Assembly: GCA_018268375.1 (NCBI GenBank)
Contig: JAFDWS010000001.1
Location: forward strand, 1 to 64,000
Direction of reading: 5' to 3'
DNA from: Armatimonadota bacterium
Lineage (GTDB): Bacteria; Armatimonadota; Fimbriimonadia; Fimbriimonadales; Fimbriimonadaceae
DNA length: 64,000 nt
Positions 26,311-35,630 of the stretch are shown in pieces. Position numbers and translations under genes: made by a program. Each line of letters opens with the position of its first letter. Positions within the stretch are counted from its first letter, which is position 1. The notes under the pieces are model-generated. The model ran no database searches, was not told where the DNA came from, and saw nothing but the letters and a program-made list of their open reading frames with translations.

Positions 26311-26322
26311 CTCTATTTCAGC
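26311..26322 (+). promoter_or_regulatory. CTCTACTTCAGC-type late-block motif (copy 2)
   Basis: CTCTATTTCAGC (11/12) lies 2 bp before the ATG at 26325, in the 26-bp gap after the terminase gene. There is no Shine-Dalgarno sequence between motif and start. Confidence 0.45.
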
Positions 26323-26324
26323 AC

Positions 26325-26777
26325 ATGCCCACAAAGCAGCGTAACGAAACAGAGGTTTCAGTCAACGGTCAGGTGATCGACGAAACAACCCTCCGGTTAG
26401 TCCTTGAAGCAAGGGCTAGGAACCGTGGCGTCCAGATCACGGCAGCCGAGGGAGCGATGGACGGCCACCTGTACCACTCGACAGTTGATGGATCGACGGT
26501 GACCGTACAGATCCGGCGCAACTACATGAGAAGTGAGGTGGCGAGGACTGACCTCCATCAGGCGCAGGTCGAACGTGGTCAGTTGGTCAGGCAGCGAGCT
26601 TCGGTTGCACAGTCGGCTGAGACTCCCGAGCTTTCAGAGCGATTGATCCAGATCGACGGCTTGATCGACGATCTTGAGCAACGAATGGCAGACCTAGAAT
26701 CGACCGTTGCATCGATGACCGTGGAGAGCCACAGCTTTCCATTGACAGGAGGGATGGATTGCCTCCTGAGCCAGTAA
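26325..26777 (+). CDS. Coiled-coil virion or assembly protein
   Basis: A 150-residue protein. The first half is a mixed fold (ETEVSVNGQVIDETTLRLVLEARARNRGVQITAAEG), the second a predicted coiled coil (RTDLHQAQVERGQLVRQRAS... LSERLIQIDGLIDDLEQRMADLEST). It lies between terminase and portal, where head-assembly factors are found. No family recognised. Its stop (TAA) abuts the TTG start of the portal gene. Confidence 0.6.
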   Translation: MPTKQRNETEVSVNGQVIDETTLRLVLEARARNRGVQITAAEGAMDGHLYHSTVDGSTVTVQIRRNYMRSEVARTDLHQAQVERGQLVRQRASVAQSAETPELSERLIQIDGLIDDLEQRMADLESTVASMTVESHSFPLTGGMDCLLSQ

Positions 26778-28433
26778 TTGCTCAGCAACGGTCGAGACAT
26801 CAGCCTTCGGCTCCAACAGTCCTTCGATCCCTTGTACTACCAAGGGCTCTACGAAGAACTCTGCTACGCCTACGGTTCCGAACTTGGATCAGACATTCAA
26901 ACGGTCGCCGGTCGAGTACCGATCTACCCGGACATCCGAGCCCAGTGGGTTGAGAGTGGCAGCACCAGAAAGATCCTGACGACCAGCTACATGGCTGTCA
27001 GCAGATACATCAGTAGTGAGCCGTGTCCCAGTGACTTTGAAGGCCTCGATCCGATCCTCACGCAAGTCCGCCAGGAGTTCTGGAGATCAAGGTACCGAGG
27101 CGATCTTGATAGCACCGGCCATTGGTCGAGAGAGGTGGCTGACACCTGGCATGAAGGCGACGTTCTAGGTGTCGGTTGTATCCGTGTCGGATTGACGACT
27201 GATCGAAGATCCGGATTGCAGAAGGTGACCGTCCGTCACTCCCCGATTCTTCAAACACTCTGGGACTGCCACGAGAAGAACCCTTATCGAAGCAAGTATG
27301 TGGCCTTTGCGACTCTCATGTCGCCCGAGGAAGCATCGGCGATCTACGGGGAACAGCGGGTCAAGCCCTTTATTCAGACCCTTGGAAACTACGGGACTGG
27401 CACTGGCTACCAAGTAGTCAGGATCTGGGAGTACTTCGATGTTGGAATCGGGCGATGCAAGCCTACGAAGGCGACGTTCATCGGTGACATTTCAGGTGAC
27501 CCGATCAAGGTCGAGCCTAATCCCTTTGGCATCCTCCCGTGCTCCTGGTACATCAACTTCCTTCCTGACCACTGCAAGCGACCCATCGGTCGGATTGCGA
27601 TGCAGCGTCCGTCGCAGGATGCGATCAACGACGTGATGCACTACCTGCGGAAGAACTTCCAGTCAGGTCAAGGCATCGACATCGTTGACACCAACAGTTT
27701 GTCTGAGGAAGGGTTGGAGCAATGGCGGTCAGGTGATCCTGATGCGATCATCGAAACCGATAAAGCCCTCGATACACCGCCGATCCTCAGAGTGCCGGGT
27801 CGAGCTGTTCCACAGGGAGTTCTGGAGTACTTGGCGGAAGTCACCAAGGAGTTCAACAGCACTAGCAACTTCAGCGAACTTGACCGTGGAGCGTTGCTGA
27901 ACAGTAAGCGGACTGCAACTGAGATTGCCACGCTTCAGAACGCACTGAACCTCAACACCAGCCTTACCACGAAGAACACCCTGGAGTACCTGGAGACGCT
28001 GATGCGAGTGGTCTACGAGATTGCCAAGCAGTGGGATCGAGCCCCGGTCACGGTGAAGATTGACGGGCGGTCACTCAAACTCAATGATCCATCAGAACCG
28101 ATCTCGCAGCTGCACAAGTACCTGGAGCAAGAAGCCAGGATTGTTCTGTCTAGCGACGTGGTGACAGCTGAAGACGACCGGCTGAAACGGATGGAGGCTC
28201 AGCAGACGCTGATGCAACTGTTGCCATTGGTCGGGCAGTCGATTGACCCCGAGTGGTTCGTCCGGCAACTTCTTGAAGCAGCAGGTGTCAAGGACATCGA
28301 TGCAGCGATCCAGCAGACGCAACAGGGACAGACCGTTGGTCAAATGCCGGGTCAAGAGCAGATGCAGGCACCGCTTCCAGGTTCAACAACCAACCCTCTA
28401 CTTCAACAACAGTCCGGCTACCAAGCCGCCTAA
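26778..28433 (+). CDS. Portal protein (head-to-tail connector)
   Basis: A 551-residue protein in the portal position after terminase. It shows features of podovirus/P22-type portals: an N-terminal helical part (SLRLQQSFDPLYYQGLYEELCYAY), a wing region with Trp-rich strands (VTVRHSPILQTLWDCHEKNPYRSKYVAF), a long stem/crown helix block (RPSQDAINDVMHYLRKNFQS..., NSKRTATEIATLQNALNLNTS) and a Gln/Pro-rich C-terminal tail. The phrase KRTATEI is common in portals. TTG start directly after the preceding stop (TAATTG). Confidence 0.85.
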   Translation: MLSNGRDISLRLQQSFDPLYYQGLYEELCYAYGSELGSDIQTVAGRVPIYPDIRAQWVESGSTRKILTTSYMAVSRYISSEPCPSDFEGLDPILTQVRQEFWRSRYRGDLDSTGHWSREVADTWHEGDVLGVGCIRVGLTTDRRSGLQKVTVRHSPILQTLWDCHEKNPYRSKYVAFATLMSPEEASAIYGEQRVKPFIQTLGNYGTGTGYQVVRIWEYFDVGIGRCKPTKATFIGDISGDPIKVEPNPFGILPCSWYINFLPDHCKRPIGRIAMQRPSQDAINDVMHYLRKNFQSGQGIDIVDTNSLSEEGLEQWRSGDPDAIIETDKALDTPPILRVPGRAVPQGVLEYLAEVTKEFNSTSNFSELDRGALLNSKRTATEIATLQNALNLNTSLTTKNTLEYLETLMRVVYEIAKQWDRAPVTVKIDGRSLKLNDPSEPISQLHKYLEQEARIVLSSDVVTAEDDRLKRMEAQQTLMQLLPLVGQSIDPEWFVRQLLEAAGVKDIDAAIQQTQQGQTVGQMPGQEQMQAPLPGSTTNPLLQQQSGYQAA

Positions 28434-28439
28434 ACAACA

Positions 28440-29381
28440 GTGGAGAACAGTACCAGTGAAACCAAGGTCACCAACCTACAGTTCAGTGACTTTTGGAAAG
28501 AAGATCCGATCCACCCGGACGGAGAGAAGACGGGAGACGACCGTTCTACCAAGGACGACAACGTTGAGATGTCAGGTGACCCGGAGTCACCAGCCAACGG
28601 CGATAACGAGAGCGAGGACGAGGAAACGACCGAAGACTCGGACGACCAGCTGACGTTAGAGCCAGACACAGAACTTGAACAACAGATCAAAGACCCGCAG
28701 GTTCTCAAACGCTTGCAAGACAGGCACCGAGGACTTGACAAGTTGGTCGAACGCAACAAGCAAAAGCAGGCAGAACTCGACGAGAAGTCAGAACGCTACC
28801 AAGTGTTCGAGACATACGACGCAGCCTTCAAAGACAAAGATCACGTCGGGCCAGCCCTGAAGCACATGATCGAGCAGCTTGCGAAGTTCCACGGGGTCAC
28901 CAGTGAAGATTTGATCGGGTCGCCAACTCAAGGGGAGACAACGGCCACCGCTACAGATCGGAAGTTCGAGTACGAGACAGACCGTGCGGTCTACGAAGCA
29001 GCAAGGGAGGATGCGATCAAACACATCGAGTCCACCTATGGCTTGAAAGACCTTCAGTCTGAGAGACAAGCGAGATCCCAGGGTCAGGCCGTTGAAGCAG
29101 CTGTTCAACGGCACTTCGAGGTTACGGCCCGCAAGATTGCAGCAAAAGAAGCAGGGTGGAAGTTGACCAAGGAAGCCTTCCGTCAGGCCGTGAAGAACAA
29201 CCCAGGATTGCAGCCAGAAGCGGCGGTTCGACTGGAGTTCTACGACGACCTGAAGAAGCACCACAGTCAACTGGTCAACCGGTCAGCCTATCGTCCGCAG
29301 GACATGGCTGAACCCATCCAGAAGAAGGAGAAGCCTCGTGTCGATCCACGATACGCACGCTTCAGTGACTTCCTCAGTTAG
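28440..29381 (+). CDS. Scaffolding protein
   Basis: A 313-residue, strongly charged protein between portal and capsid genes. Residues 15-80 are extremely acidic (DGEKTGDDRSTKDDN, NGDNESEDEETTEDSDD), followed by coiled coil (VLKRLQDRHRGLDKLVERNKQKQAELDEKSERY) and a basic, helical C-terminus (PRVDPRYARFSDFL). This composition and gene order are typical of internal scaffolds that guide capsid assembly. GTG start. A near match to the late-block motif (CTCTACTTCAAC, 28396-28407) lies 32 bp upstream, inside the portal gene. Confidence 0.75.
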   Translation: MENSTSETKVTNLQFSDFWKEDPIHPDGEKTGDDRSTKDDNVEMSGDPESPANGDNESEDEETTEDSDDQLTLEPDTELEQQIKDPQVLKRLQDRHRGLDKLVERNKQKQAELDEKSERYQVFETYDAAFKDKDHVGPALKHMIEQLAKFHGVTSEDLIGSPTQGETTATATDRKFEYETDRAVYEAAREDAIKHIESTYGLKDLQSERQARSQGQAVEAAVQRHFEVTARKIAAKEAGWKLTKEAFRQAVKNNPGLQPEAAVRLEFYDDLKKHHSQLVNRSAYRPQDMAEPIQKKEKPRVDPRYARFSDFLS

Positions 29382-29446
29382 CTTCAAATCCTTCGGTCAA
29401 CCAGCGTCGATCCGGCTGTCCACAGCTGAGTTCGGCGGGGAGGTAA

Positions 29447-30472
29447 TTGGCACGATACGACAACTCAACAATCAACAACGACGCCCTCGCAATGGCGTTC
29501 AACGAATACGTCACTCGGACGGCACTACCAATCGCCGCCCGTCGTTACGGCTTCGTCTCCGGTGTCCTTGGAGCAGAGGCCGACATCTTCAAAAGGGGAG
29601 ATTCCAGCTGGGCTGGGATGGAGCGAATCCAGACCATTTCCGGCAACAAGTACGAGTTCATGCTGGAGCCTGCAAGGGCCACCTATGCATCAACCGTTCA
29701 GGGTTCCTCTGAGTTAGCCGCACTGACGGCATCCATGCCTAACCAGCACGGTGCCAACGAGTTCGGACTGACGTTGATCCCGATCAACGAGCACATCCCG
29801 AACAGCCGCTTGCAGCGATTGCAGGGGCCGAATCTGAAGGGCGCACCTTACGTCGATCAGATGTTCGAGAAGATCCGGCGAAACTGGATCTACACGTTGG
29901 CAGCTGGGTTCTCCAGCAACAACAACCAGTCCGATTCAGCCATCGGTGGATGGAACTATGCGATTGCCAGTGGCAACGTGTACGGCAACGTTGATCGAAG
30001 CGATTCGACGAACGCCGACTACCGAGGAGTGACGGCCAGCGTCTCCGGCGCAGCCCTGACATTGGCGGACATCGATAGTCTGCGGATCAACGTGATGGCC
30101 AACGGTGGCCTGCCGACCTTTGCGGTCTGCAACGCCGCTGTCATGAAGATCGTTTACAACCTGGTTCGAACGGCTGGAGGTCACAACCTTGTCCAGTACG
30201 AGAACGGTGGTGACCGGTTCCTATACTCGGCACCGTACTTCTCCTATGCAGGCATTGCCTTCCTATTGGACGAGCAGGCACCGTCGCAGACCTTGGGTGT
30301 ATTCACCCCAGACACTTGGTCGGTTGTGGTCAACGAAGGCGGGTTCAACGTCAACGGCATCATGGACAACCCAGGCACCGTTCACGGCTCGCTGTTCAGA
30401 GCATCGTGCTACGCAGGTCTGTTCTGCAAGATCCCCGGACACAACGGAAAGATCTACGACATCATCACGTAA
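29447..30472 (+). CDS. Major capsid protein
   Basis: A 341-residue protein with a TTG start behind the strongest ribosome site of the late region (GGGGAGG, 5 bp). It follows the scaffold gene and is followed by a terminator and then the adaptor genes, the normal place of the coat protein. The N-terminal arm (YDNSTINNDALAMAFNEYVTRTALPIAARRYGFVSG), a probable E-loop (GDSSWAGMERIQTISG) and alternating strands and helices fit an HK97-type fold. Assigned from context and composition more than from a sequence signature. Confidence 0.8.
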   Translation: MARYDNSTINNDALAMAFNEYVTRTALPIAARRYGFVSGVLGAEADIFKRGDSSWAGMERIQTISGNKYEFMLEPARATYASTVQGSSELAALTASMPNQHGANEFGLTLIPINEHIPNSRLQRLQGPNLKGAPYVDQMFEKIRRNWIYTLAAGFSSNNNQSDSAIGGWNYAIASGNVYGNVDRSDSTNADYRGVTASVSGAALTLADIDSLRINVMANGGLPTFAVCNAAVMKIVYNLVRTAGGHNLVQYENGGDRFLYSAPYFSYAGIAFLLDEQAPSQTLGVFTPDTWSVVVNEGGFNVNGIMDNPGTVHGSLFRASCYAGLFCKIPGHNGKIYDIIT

Positions 30473-30534
30473 GGCGTTGGTGGTGTCTGACCAATCAGTC
30501 ATCACCTAACAGCCATCAGGTGAAAACTCACGAA

Positions 30535-30563
30535 GGGCCCCAGCAATGGGGCCCTCTACTTTT
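30535..30563 (+). terminator. Terminator after capsid gene
   Basis: AGGGCCCC (30534-30541) pairs with GGGGCCCT (30548-30555) across a 6-base loop and runs into CTACTTTTG. It would limit read-through from the highly expressed capsid gene. Its tail overlaps the third copy of the late-block motif. Confidence 0.75.
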
Positions 30564-30565
30564 GC
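30554..30565 (+). promoter_or_regulatory. CTCTACTTCAGC-type late-block motif (copy 3)
   Basis: CTCTACTTTTGC (10/12) lies 3 bp before the ATG at 30569, directly after the capsid terminator stem. A new block starting exactly behind a terminator supports a promoter role. Confidence 0.45.
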
Positions 30566-30568
30566 CAG

Positions 30569-31249
30569 ATGACTCTTTCAGACCTGATTGGCTTGCAGGC
30601 GAGTTTCCTGGTGGCCGACCTGGACAACTATGCCGCCAGCGGATCATTGACACCACCACCCTCCGGATCAGTGGTTCCGCAGATCAACTATGCCGTCCGA
30701 GCCATCGGTCGGATGATTCGGCAGTTCAAGCCGTTGGTCAGTTTCACTGTTGTCCCCAACGTCCAATCCTACAACTACCAGGGCTCAGCCTTTCAACTGA
30801 GGATGACCGAGGTCATCTCGGTGACCATTGCTGGATCAGCCCTGAAGAACTGGGCAAGACAACCGGGTCTGTTCTCGTTCCCTGAGATCCAGAAGAAGTA
30901 TCCGAGTTGGGCGACAACTGTCTCAGGAACGCCAGTCGCAGCCTTTCAACTGTCCAATGAACTATGGCTTTACCCGAGGCCGAGTTCTGCCTTCCAAGCC
31001 TACGTTGCTGGCTTCTACATTCCACCCGATCTAGTCAACGCAGCTGATGTTCCGGATCTACCGGTCGAGCTTCACGAGTCCGTTGCTTTCCTGGCATCGG
31101 TCTACGCAGCAACGCCGTACGTCACCGAGGAAGAAGGGTTGGCTCGAATCCAGGCATACAACGCAGCCTGGGCTCAGTTCATCCGTGACACCCGTGAGCG
31201 TAACGACCGAATGTTCGGGCAATCCAGTTATGCCCGAGGTGTCCAGTAA
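30569..31249 (+). CDS. Head-tail adaptor protein (paralogue 1)
   Basis: A 226-residue protein in the position of podovirus adaptors (P22 gp4 or T7 gp11 type) between coat and tail genes. It starts MTLSDLIGLQASFL, then has NYAVRAIGRMIRQFKPLVSFTV, a strand-rich middle (QLSNELWLYPRPSSAF) and a C-terminal helix block (VELHESVAFLASVYAATPYV... RIQAYNAAWAQFIRDTRERND). The next gene has the same layout. Linked to the next gene by a 1-base stop/start overlap. Confidence 0.7.
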   Translation: MTLSDLIGLQASFLVADLDNYAASGSLTPPPSGSVVPQINYAVRAIGRMIRQFKPLVSFTVVPNVQSYNYQGSAFQLRMTEVISVTIAGSALKNWARQPGLFSFPEIQKKYPSWATTVSGTPVAAFQLSNELWLYPRPSSAFQAYVAGFYIPPDLVNAADVPDLPVELHESVAFLASVYAATPYVTEEEGLARIQAYNAAWAQFIRDTRERNDRMFGQSSYARGVQ

Positions 31250-31995
31250 TGACCCTCCGGCAGATCATTGATCTGAAGAACGACTTTGAGCAGCGGCTCG
31301 GCAACTACCGGGGGATTCCGTCAGATGAAGAGTCGGTCGATCAACTCAATCATGCGCTGAAGATCTTTGGCACGAAGCTGGCGATGTTCGAGCCGTCAGT
31401 TGCTGTCACCCTGGCGTCAGGTGTATCGGTATACGACCTTCAAGATACAACGGTCTTCAGCCGTCGAATCCTCATCCCTCGATCACTGATCGTCAACGGG
31501 CGACCACTGGCAAGTTCATCTGCCACCCAATCAAATCTTTGGTCACTCCAGGAGCTTGAGGCACAGCACCCGTATTGGAGGAACAGTGGCACAGGGTCAC
31601 CGATTCTTGGATGCTGGCCAGGAAACCGGCAGTTAATCTGTTGGCCCGCACCAACGCCCGCAGTGGTCAGCGGTGGCAGCACCTGGCTGTCAGGCACCTA
31701 CATCCCTGGTGCCATAAAAGCTGATGGAACTTATTTGCCGGGAGGCTTCGATGTCAACTATCTCGATTCGACACCTGACCTTGATGACACGTTGCATGAG
31801 GCGTTGGCCTTCTTAGCAGCCGTCTTAGCGGGAACACCCATTGCTTCAGACCAAGTGGCATGGCGGAGAATGGCTGACTACAACATCCTATGGACTGACA
31901 CCGTTGAAGAGATCCGGCGGTCTAACCGCAACGCCCTGAGTCCGTTCGGAACAACGAGAGGTGGCTACTGGAGGCAGGGCTACCGAGGCCGGTAG
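31249..31995 (+). CDS. Head-tail adaptor protein (paralogue 2)
   Basis: A 248-residue relative of the preceding protein: MTLRQIIDLKNDFEQRL, NHALKIFGTKLAMFEPSVAVTL, a tryptophan-rich strand (RQLICWPAPTP) and TLHEALAFLAAVLAGTPIASD... ADYNILWTDTVEEIRRSNRN at equivalent places. It carries an extra loop (VVSGGSTWLSGTYIPGAIKA). Duplicate adaptors could form two stacked rings under the portal. The next gene starts with GTG within the stop (TAGTG). Confidence 0.7.
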   Translation: MTLRQIIDLKNDFEQRLGNYRGIPSDEESVDQLNHALKIFGTKLAMFEPSVAVTLASGVSVYDLQDTTVFSRRILIPRSLIVNGRPLASSSATQSNLWSLQELEAQHPYWRNSGTGSPILGCWPGNRQLICWPAPTPAVVSGGSTWLSGTYIPGAIKADGTYLPGGFDVNYLDSTPDLDDTLHEALAFLAAVLAGTPIASDQVAWRRMADYNILWTDTVEEIRRSNRNALSPFGTTRGGYWRQGYRGR

Positions 31996-34478
31996 TGACC
32001 CAATACGTTGAACTCTCACCGTTCCTAGGAGTCGTCAGCAGTCTTTCCAACGTAGCCATTGATCCCAAGTACGCCGGAGACATCCGCAACCTACGGATCG
32101 AGGACGGCGAGTTGAACGTTCGGTGCGGCTACCGAAGTTTAACGTCAGCGGTCTCAGGATCAACAGCTGTCAAGCACTTCAACTATTACGCCGGTTACAC
32201 GGCCAGCGGGCTCATTCCTGTCAGCGAGTACATCTCAATTGAGCAGCGGTTCGGAACCGTCCGACCGTTCTCAGTTTCAGCCAGTGGTTGCGCCCGTACT
32301 GAGATAACAGCCAGCGGATCGTCGCTCAGCCTTTACAACAGCTATTGGCGAGGATTGACGTGGCAAGACCGGGCGTTCCTTTGGAACTACAACGACACCA
32401 CTTATCCACTGGCCCAATACACGCTCGGGCAGGTTGATAGCTGGCGGGCAATCAAGGTTCCAATTGCACCTACCAATGGGCGGACAGACCGGATCTCAGT
32501 CGTCTACGCCAAGGACGCCAGTGGTCTCCTTAGATACCGAGAGTTGACTTGGGCGGGACTCGATGTTTCGACGGAAGTCACTTACACCGGCAACGCTACA
32601 TCGGCGAATTCAGGGGTGACCACGGATACCCTTTCAATCGCCCATGTCACCTCAGCCAGTGGCTTGGCGAGTTTCACTGTTGACCTGAACGGCTTGACCG
32701 CAGGCATCCAGGACTGGACTTACAACGACTGTCTGTTCTTCACCCTGAACCCACGGTCTTCTTCGTTCAAGATCAACGCTCAGTCGATCAAGGTCACGCT
32801 GACGAACAACGACGGAAGTCCAATAACCGTCGATCTAGCCACGAACGCCGGAGAGACGACGCACGGCGATCTAGGTGTCTACTCGTTCTTCACGGACAAG
32901 ACCCGTGGCGACTGGGACAACACCAGATACCTGAAGGTCGAGTACCAGGTCACCGCTAGTTCCGCATCCGCTGTTGACAACCGGCTGGACATGGGCAAGG
33001 TTCAGATCGGAGGGATCACAAATTGGAAGTATCCGGTCACCCTCGGATACAGCTACTACGACGAACTAGGTGGCTATGAGAGCGGGATCGGGGGAGCCGG
33101 GACATTAGACCAAACATTGCTCCAGGGATCACTGATCAGTCTTCAGGGAGTTGGATCGAGGTATCTCGGCACCATTCCAAGGGTCACCGTTCAGGTCAGT
33201 CCTTGGAACAGTCCAACGCCGACTGCAACCAGGTTGTACGTCCAGGATCAGACTAAATGGCGAAGAGTCGCCAGTCATCCGGTTTCAAGCCTCACCTATC
33301 TGTTCAGCGAAACCAGTCAGTCCATCCAAACACTCGACGAGTACCAGATCACTCCTTATCAGCACGACAACATTGTTTGCGCCGCAGTTATCAAGGGAGC
33401 CTGGATTGTCTGGGGCTACCGTGGTGGAGCATCGAACATCCGGCATTCACGGATCGGAGATCCACTGAGACAGGCGAGTGACCTCGACCTGGAATCAGAT
33501 GAAAGTCGAGGGGCGACCTTCACCCTCTCTGACACATTGCAGGATGAGCCGGTCGCCTTCTATCAAGTCGGCAACGCCATCATCGTCCTCGGCCAACAGG
33601 CGTGCTACGCACAGGTAGGTGATCGACCGTCGAACCTCACTCGGCCGCAACGAATCGCAGGATCGTATGGATGCATCGGATTCGAGGCGTCCTGTAAATG
33701 GCGGGATGATCAGGGAAGGGAAGGAGTGGCATACGTCAGTGCTGACGGCCAGTCGGTTTACTTCGTGACCGTTGATGACAGCTTCAACGGCAACACCGGA
33801 TTCCTTTACTACGAAGTGACACGGAACGTCCGGGGCCTGATGAAGTCCTTCCTGACCAATTCAGTGCTGACCAATCCTGAAGTCGTGATGATGGGTGTTG
33901 ATCACCGATCTGACGCCCTTTGGATCGTCTATGCCAGCCGAGCAATGGTTTACCGGAGGCCCAGCTTGGTCGATGGTCAGAGACAATGGGAATTGTACGA
34001 ATACAACATCGGATCGAGCGACTTCGACATCGCTTCAACTTTCCACTGGGTCAAGCTGAACTTCAGCCAGGACTGGGGGATCAGAGCGATCCGGATCAAC
34101 GGGGTGATCGATGAACTGGAGTACGACAGCAGTCAACACTTCGAGCCGATCACCGGCACCAACCGAGACGGCGGGTCAGCAGTTTTCTCAGACAAGATTT
34201 ACTGGCAGTCCAAGCGGTTCGACTTTGACCGGGCGATGAGGCTTTTTGGTGTCCGGGTGATCCGGGATGACAGCACTGATCAACCCACGTTCATCGTTGA
34301 TTCCGACCGACAGACTGACAGCTGTTCCTACGCTGTCGGCAAGAACCAACTCCGGTTCTCACCGATGACCAGGGGCTACACCTTCCAGATCAAGATCAAG
34401 GTTCCCGAGTCAGCTGAAGCACTGACGAAGGCTGTTCTTGAGTTTCACGGGCCGGAAGGAAAGCGGAGAGCTAGTTAG
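31995..34478 (+). CDS. Large tail protein (nozzle/tubular-B-like)
   Basis: An 827-residue, beta-rich protein without membrane segments. The start (YVELSPFLGVVSSLSNVAIDPKYAGDIRNLRIEDGELNVRCGYRSL) resembles podovirus tail nozzle or stabilisation proteins, which often begin with a similar 'N--I-DGEL--R-GY' phrase. The middle contains many immunoglobulin-like strand patterns and the end PEVVMMGVDHRSDALWIVYASRAMVYRRP suggests a beta-propeller part. By size and order it is the main tail-tube/nozzle subunit. Confidence 0.7.
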   Translation: MTQYVELSPFLGVVSSLSNVAIDPKYAGDIRNLRIEDGELNVRCGYRSLTSAVSGSTAVKHFNYYAGYTASGLIPVSEYISIEQRFGTVRPFSVSASGCARTEITASGSSLSLYNSYWRGLTWQDRAFLWNYNDTTYPLAQYTLGQVDSWRAIKVPIAPTNGRTDRISVVYAKDASGLLRYRELTWAGLDVSTEVTYTGNATSANSGVTTDTLSIAHVTSASGLASFTVDLNGLTAGIQDWTYNDCLFFTLNPRSSSFKINAQSIKVTLTNNDGSPITVDLATNAGETTHGDLGVYSFFTDKTRGDWDNTRYLKVEYQVTASSASAVDNRLDMGKVQIGGITNWKYPVTLGYSYYDELGGYESGIGGAGTLDQTLLQGSLISLQGVGSRYLGTIPRVTVQVSPWNSPTPTATRLYVQDQTKWRRVASHPVSSLTYLFSETSQSIQTLDEYQITPYQHDNIVCAAVIKGAWIVWGYRGGASNIRHSRIGDPLRQASDLDLESDESRGATFTLSDTLQDEPVAFYQVGNAIIVLGQQACYAQVGDRPSNLTRPQRIAGSYGCIGFEASCKWRDDQGREGVAYVSADGQSVYFVTVDDSFNGNTGFLYYEVTRNVRGLMKSFLTNSVLTNPEVVMMGVDHRSDALWIVYASRAMVYRRPSLVDGQRQWELYEYNIGSSDFDIASTFHWVKLNFSQDWGIRAIRINGVIDELEYDSSQHFEPITGTNRDGGSAVFSDKIYWQSKRFDFDRAMRLFGVRVIRDDSTDQPTFIVDSDRQTDSCSYAVGKNQLRFSPMTRGYTFQIKIKVPESAEALTKAVLEFHGPEGKRRAS

Positions 34479-34579
34479 CTCCGGTTCATAATGGGCTTCT
34501 GGAAAACCCTCCGACTATTAAGTACGGACAAGTTCGGGTCATCAAGGCGACCCGAGTCAAAGATCCGCTTCTGCACACC

Positions 34580-35302
34580 GTGGCTGACGGCTACCACGTG
34601 TTCTCCTTCGATGACTGGGCCTCGTTCTCTTTCTACATTCAGAAGCGGATGACCCAGTACCACCGCTACATCTACCGGGGTCAAAGGGAAGCGGAGTGGC
34701 CACTGGAGACCTCGTTCGAGAGAGAGTGCAACAAATACGGCATATCAGAAGCTGTCCGGGAAAAGCGTTTGAAGGAGCACCTGGAAGGATTCAGGCAAGC
34801 AATCAGGGGCCGTGAGGAAGGTCATGTTGACAAGTCCGACGACGATGAGGTCTGGGTACTGGGACAACACTATGGTTTGGCCACGCCTTTGCTTGATTGG
34901 ACAAAATCCCCGTTCGTCGCCGCCTACTTTGCGTTCCACAGTCCTGAACCGAGTGAGACGGAACTTCGAGCAGTTTGGGGCTTTTATCCGAATCGACTGG
35001 TCAAGGCTGGATTGGTGAAGGTCATCGATCCAGAGTCCAGTTTCAACTCTCGTCTCCTGTCCCAGAGGGGAGTATTGACGAAAGTCGAAAAACCCGGCAG
35101 TATCGAAGAACACATCATGGGTGTCTACAACGGGAAGTTGTCCCGAAAAAACGGGATCATGAAATTCCTCATTCCCGACCGAGAGCGGGAGATTGCATTA
35201 AAGGCACTGAACCAGATGAACATTAACCATATGTCGCTGTTCCCGGATCTGGAAGGTGCCAGTCAGTACTCCAATCTTAGACTGCAATTCGACAAGTACT
35301 AG
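34580..35302 (+). CDS. FRG-domain protein
   Basis: A 240-residue protein with an FRG domain (VFSFDDWASFSFYIQKR... RYIYRGQREAEWPLETSFERE), then WVLGQHYGLATPLLDWTKSPFVAAYFAF, a phrase highly typical of FRG proteins, and a C-terminal part ending IPDREREIALKALNQMNINHMSLFPDLEGASQYSNL. FRG-domain proteins occur on many mobile elements and several are suspected anti-phage or toxin factors; the activity is not established. GTG start; the frame stays open about 30 codons upstream without a good start codon. It interrupts the tail gene series and lacks the late-block motif, so it looks like an inserted cargo gene. Confidence 0.8.
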   Translation: MADGYHVFSFDDWASFSFYIQKRMTQYHRYIYRGQREAEWPLETSFERECNKYGISEAVREKRLKEHLEGFRQAIRGREEGHVDKSDDDEVWVLGQHYGLATPLLDWTKSPFVAAYFAFHSPEPSETELRAVWGFYPNRLVKAGLVKVIDPESSFNSRLLSQRGVLTKVEKPGSIEEHIMGVYNGKLSRKNGIMKFLIPDREREIALKALNQMNINHMSLFPDLEGASQYSNLRLQFDKY

Positions 35303-35303
35303 C

Positions 35304-35315
35304 CTCTACTTCAGC
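35304..35315 (+). promoter_or_regulatory. CTCTACTTCAGC late-block motif (copy 4)
   Basis: A perfect 12/12 copy abuts the GTG at 35316 with no space, immediately after the FRG gene stop. A Shine-Dalgarno site is impossible here, so either the mRNA is leaderless or the motif itself acts in initiation. Confidence 0.5.
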
Positions 35316-35630
35316 GTGAATCGCACTCTCACGGCTTCTGGAGCCATCGATTACCAGGAATGGCGGATCGAGGACAGTGGAGCTTCGGTGATGGTCAGGA
35401 TCAGCCGACCCGAGTCAATGGTCTACCAGCTGACGAACAGCGGGCCAGATCCTTTGGCACCATTGAGGTTGATGGGCGAGGCACACAGGTTGGCCGTCGA
35501 AGCCGGAGCATCGATCCTCATCGTTGCTTCTGAGGAACTCGACAGTCCGACGAAGACCAGATGGCTGATACGAGCAGGGTTCAAACCGCAGATGATTGTT
35601 ATGACTAAGGAGATTGCAGGTGACCAGTAG
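35316..35630 (+). CDS. GNAT-like small protein
   Basis: A 104-residue protein; the GTG at 35316 follows the late-block motif and clears the FRG gene. The C-terminal half (APLRLMGEAHRLAVEAGASILIVASEE... TRWLIRAGFKPQMIVMTKEI) matches the acyl-CoA-binding helix, strand and last helix/strand of GNAT acetyltransferases. The N-terminal part is short and may be incomplete. GNAT-like genes are common between tail and ejection genes in podoviruses. Stop and next start overlap (TAGTG). Confidence 0.55.
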   Translation: MNRTLTASGAIDYQEWRIEDSGASVMVRISRPESMVYQLTNSGPDPLAPLRLMGEAHRLAVEAGASILIVASEELDSPTKTRWLIRAGFKPQMIVMTKEIAGDQ

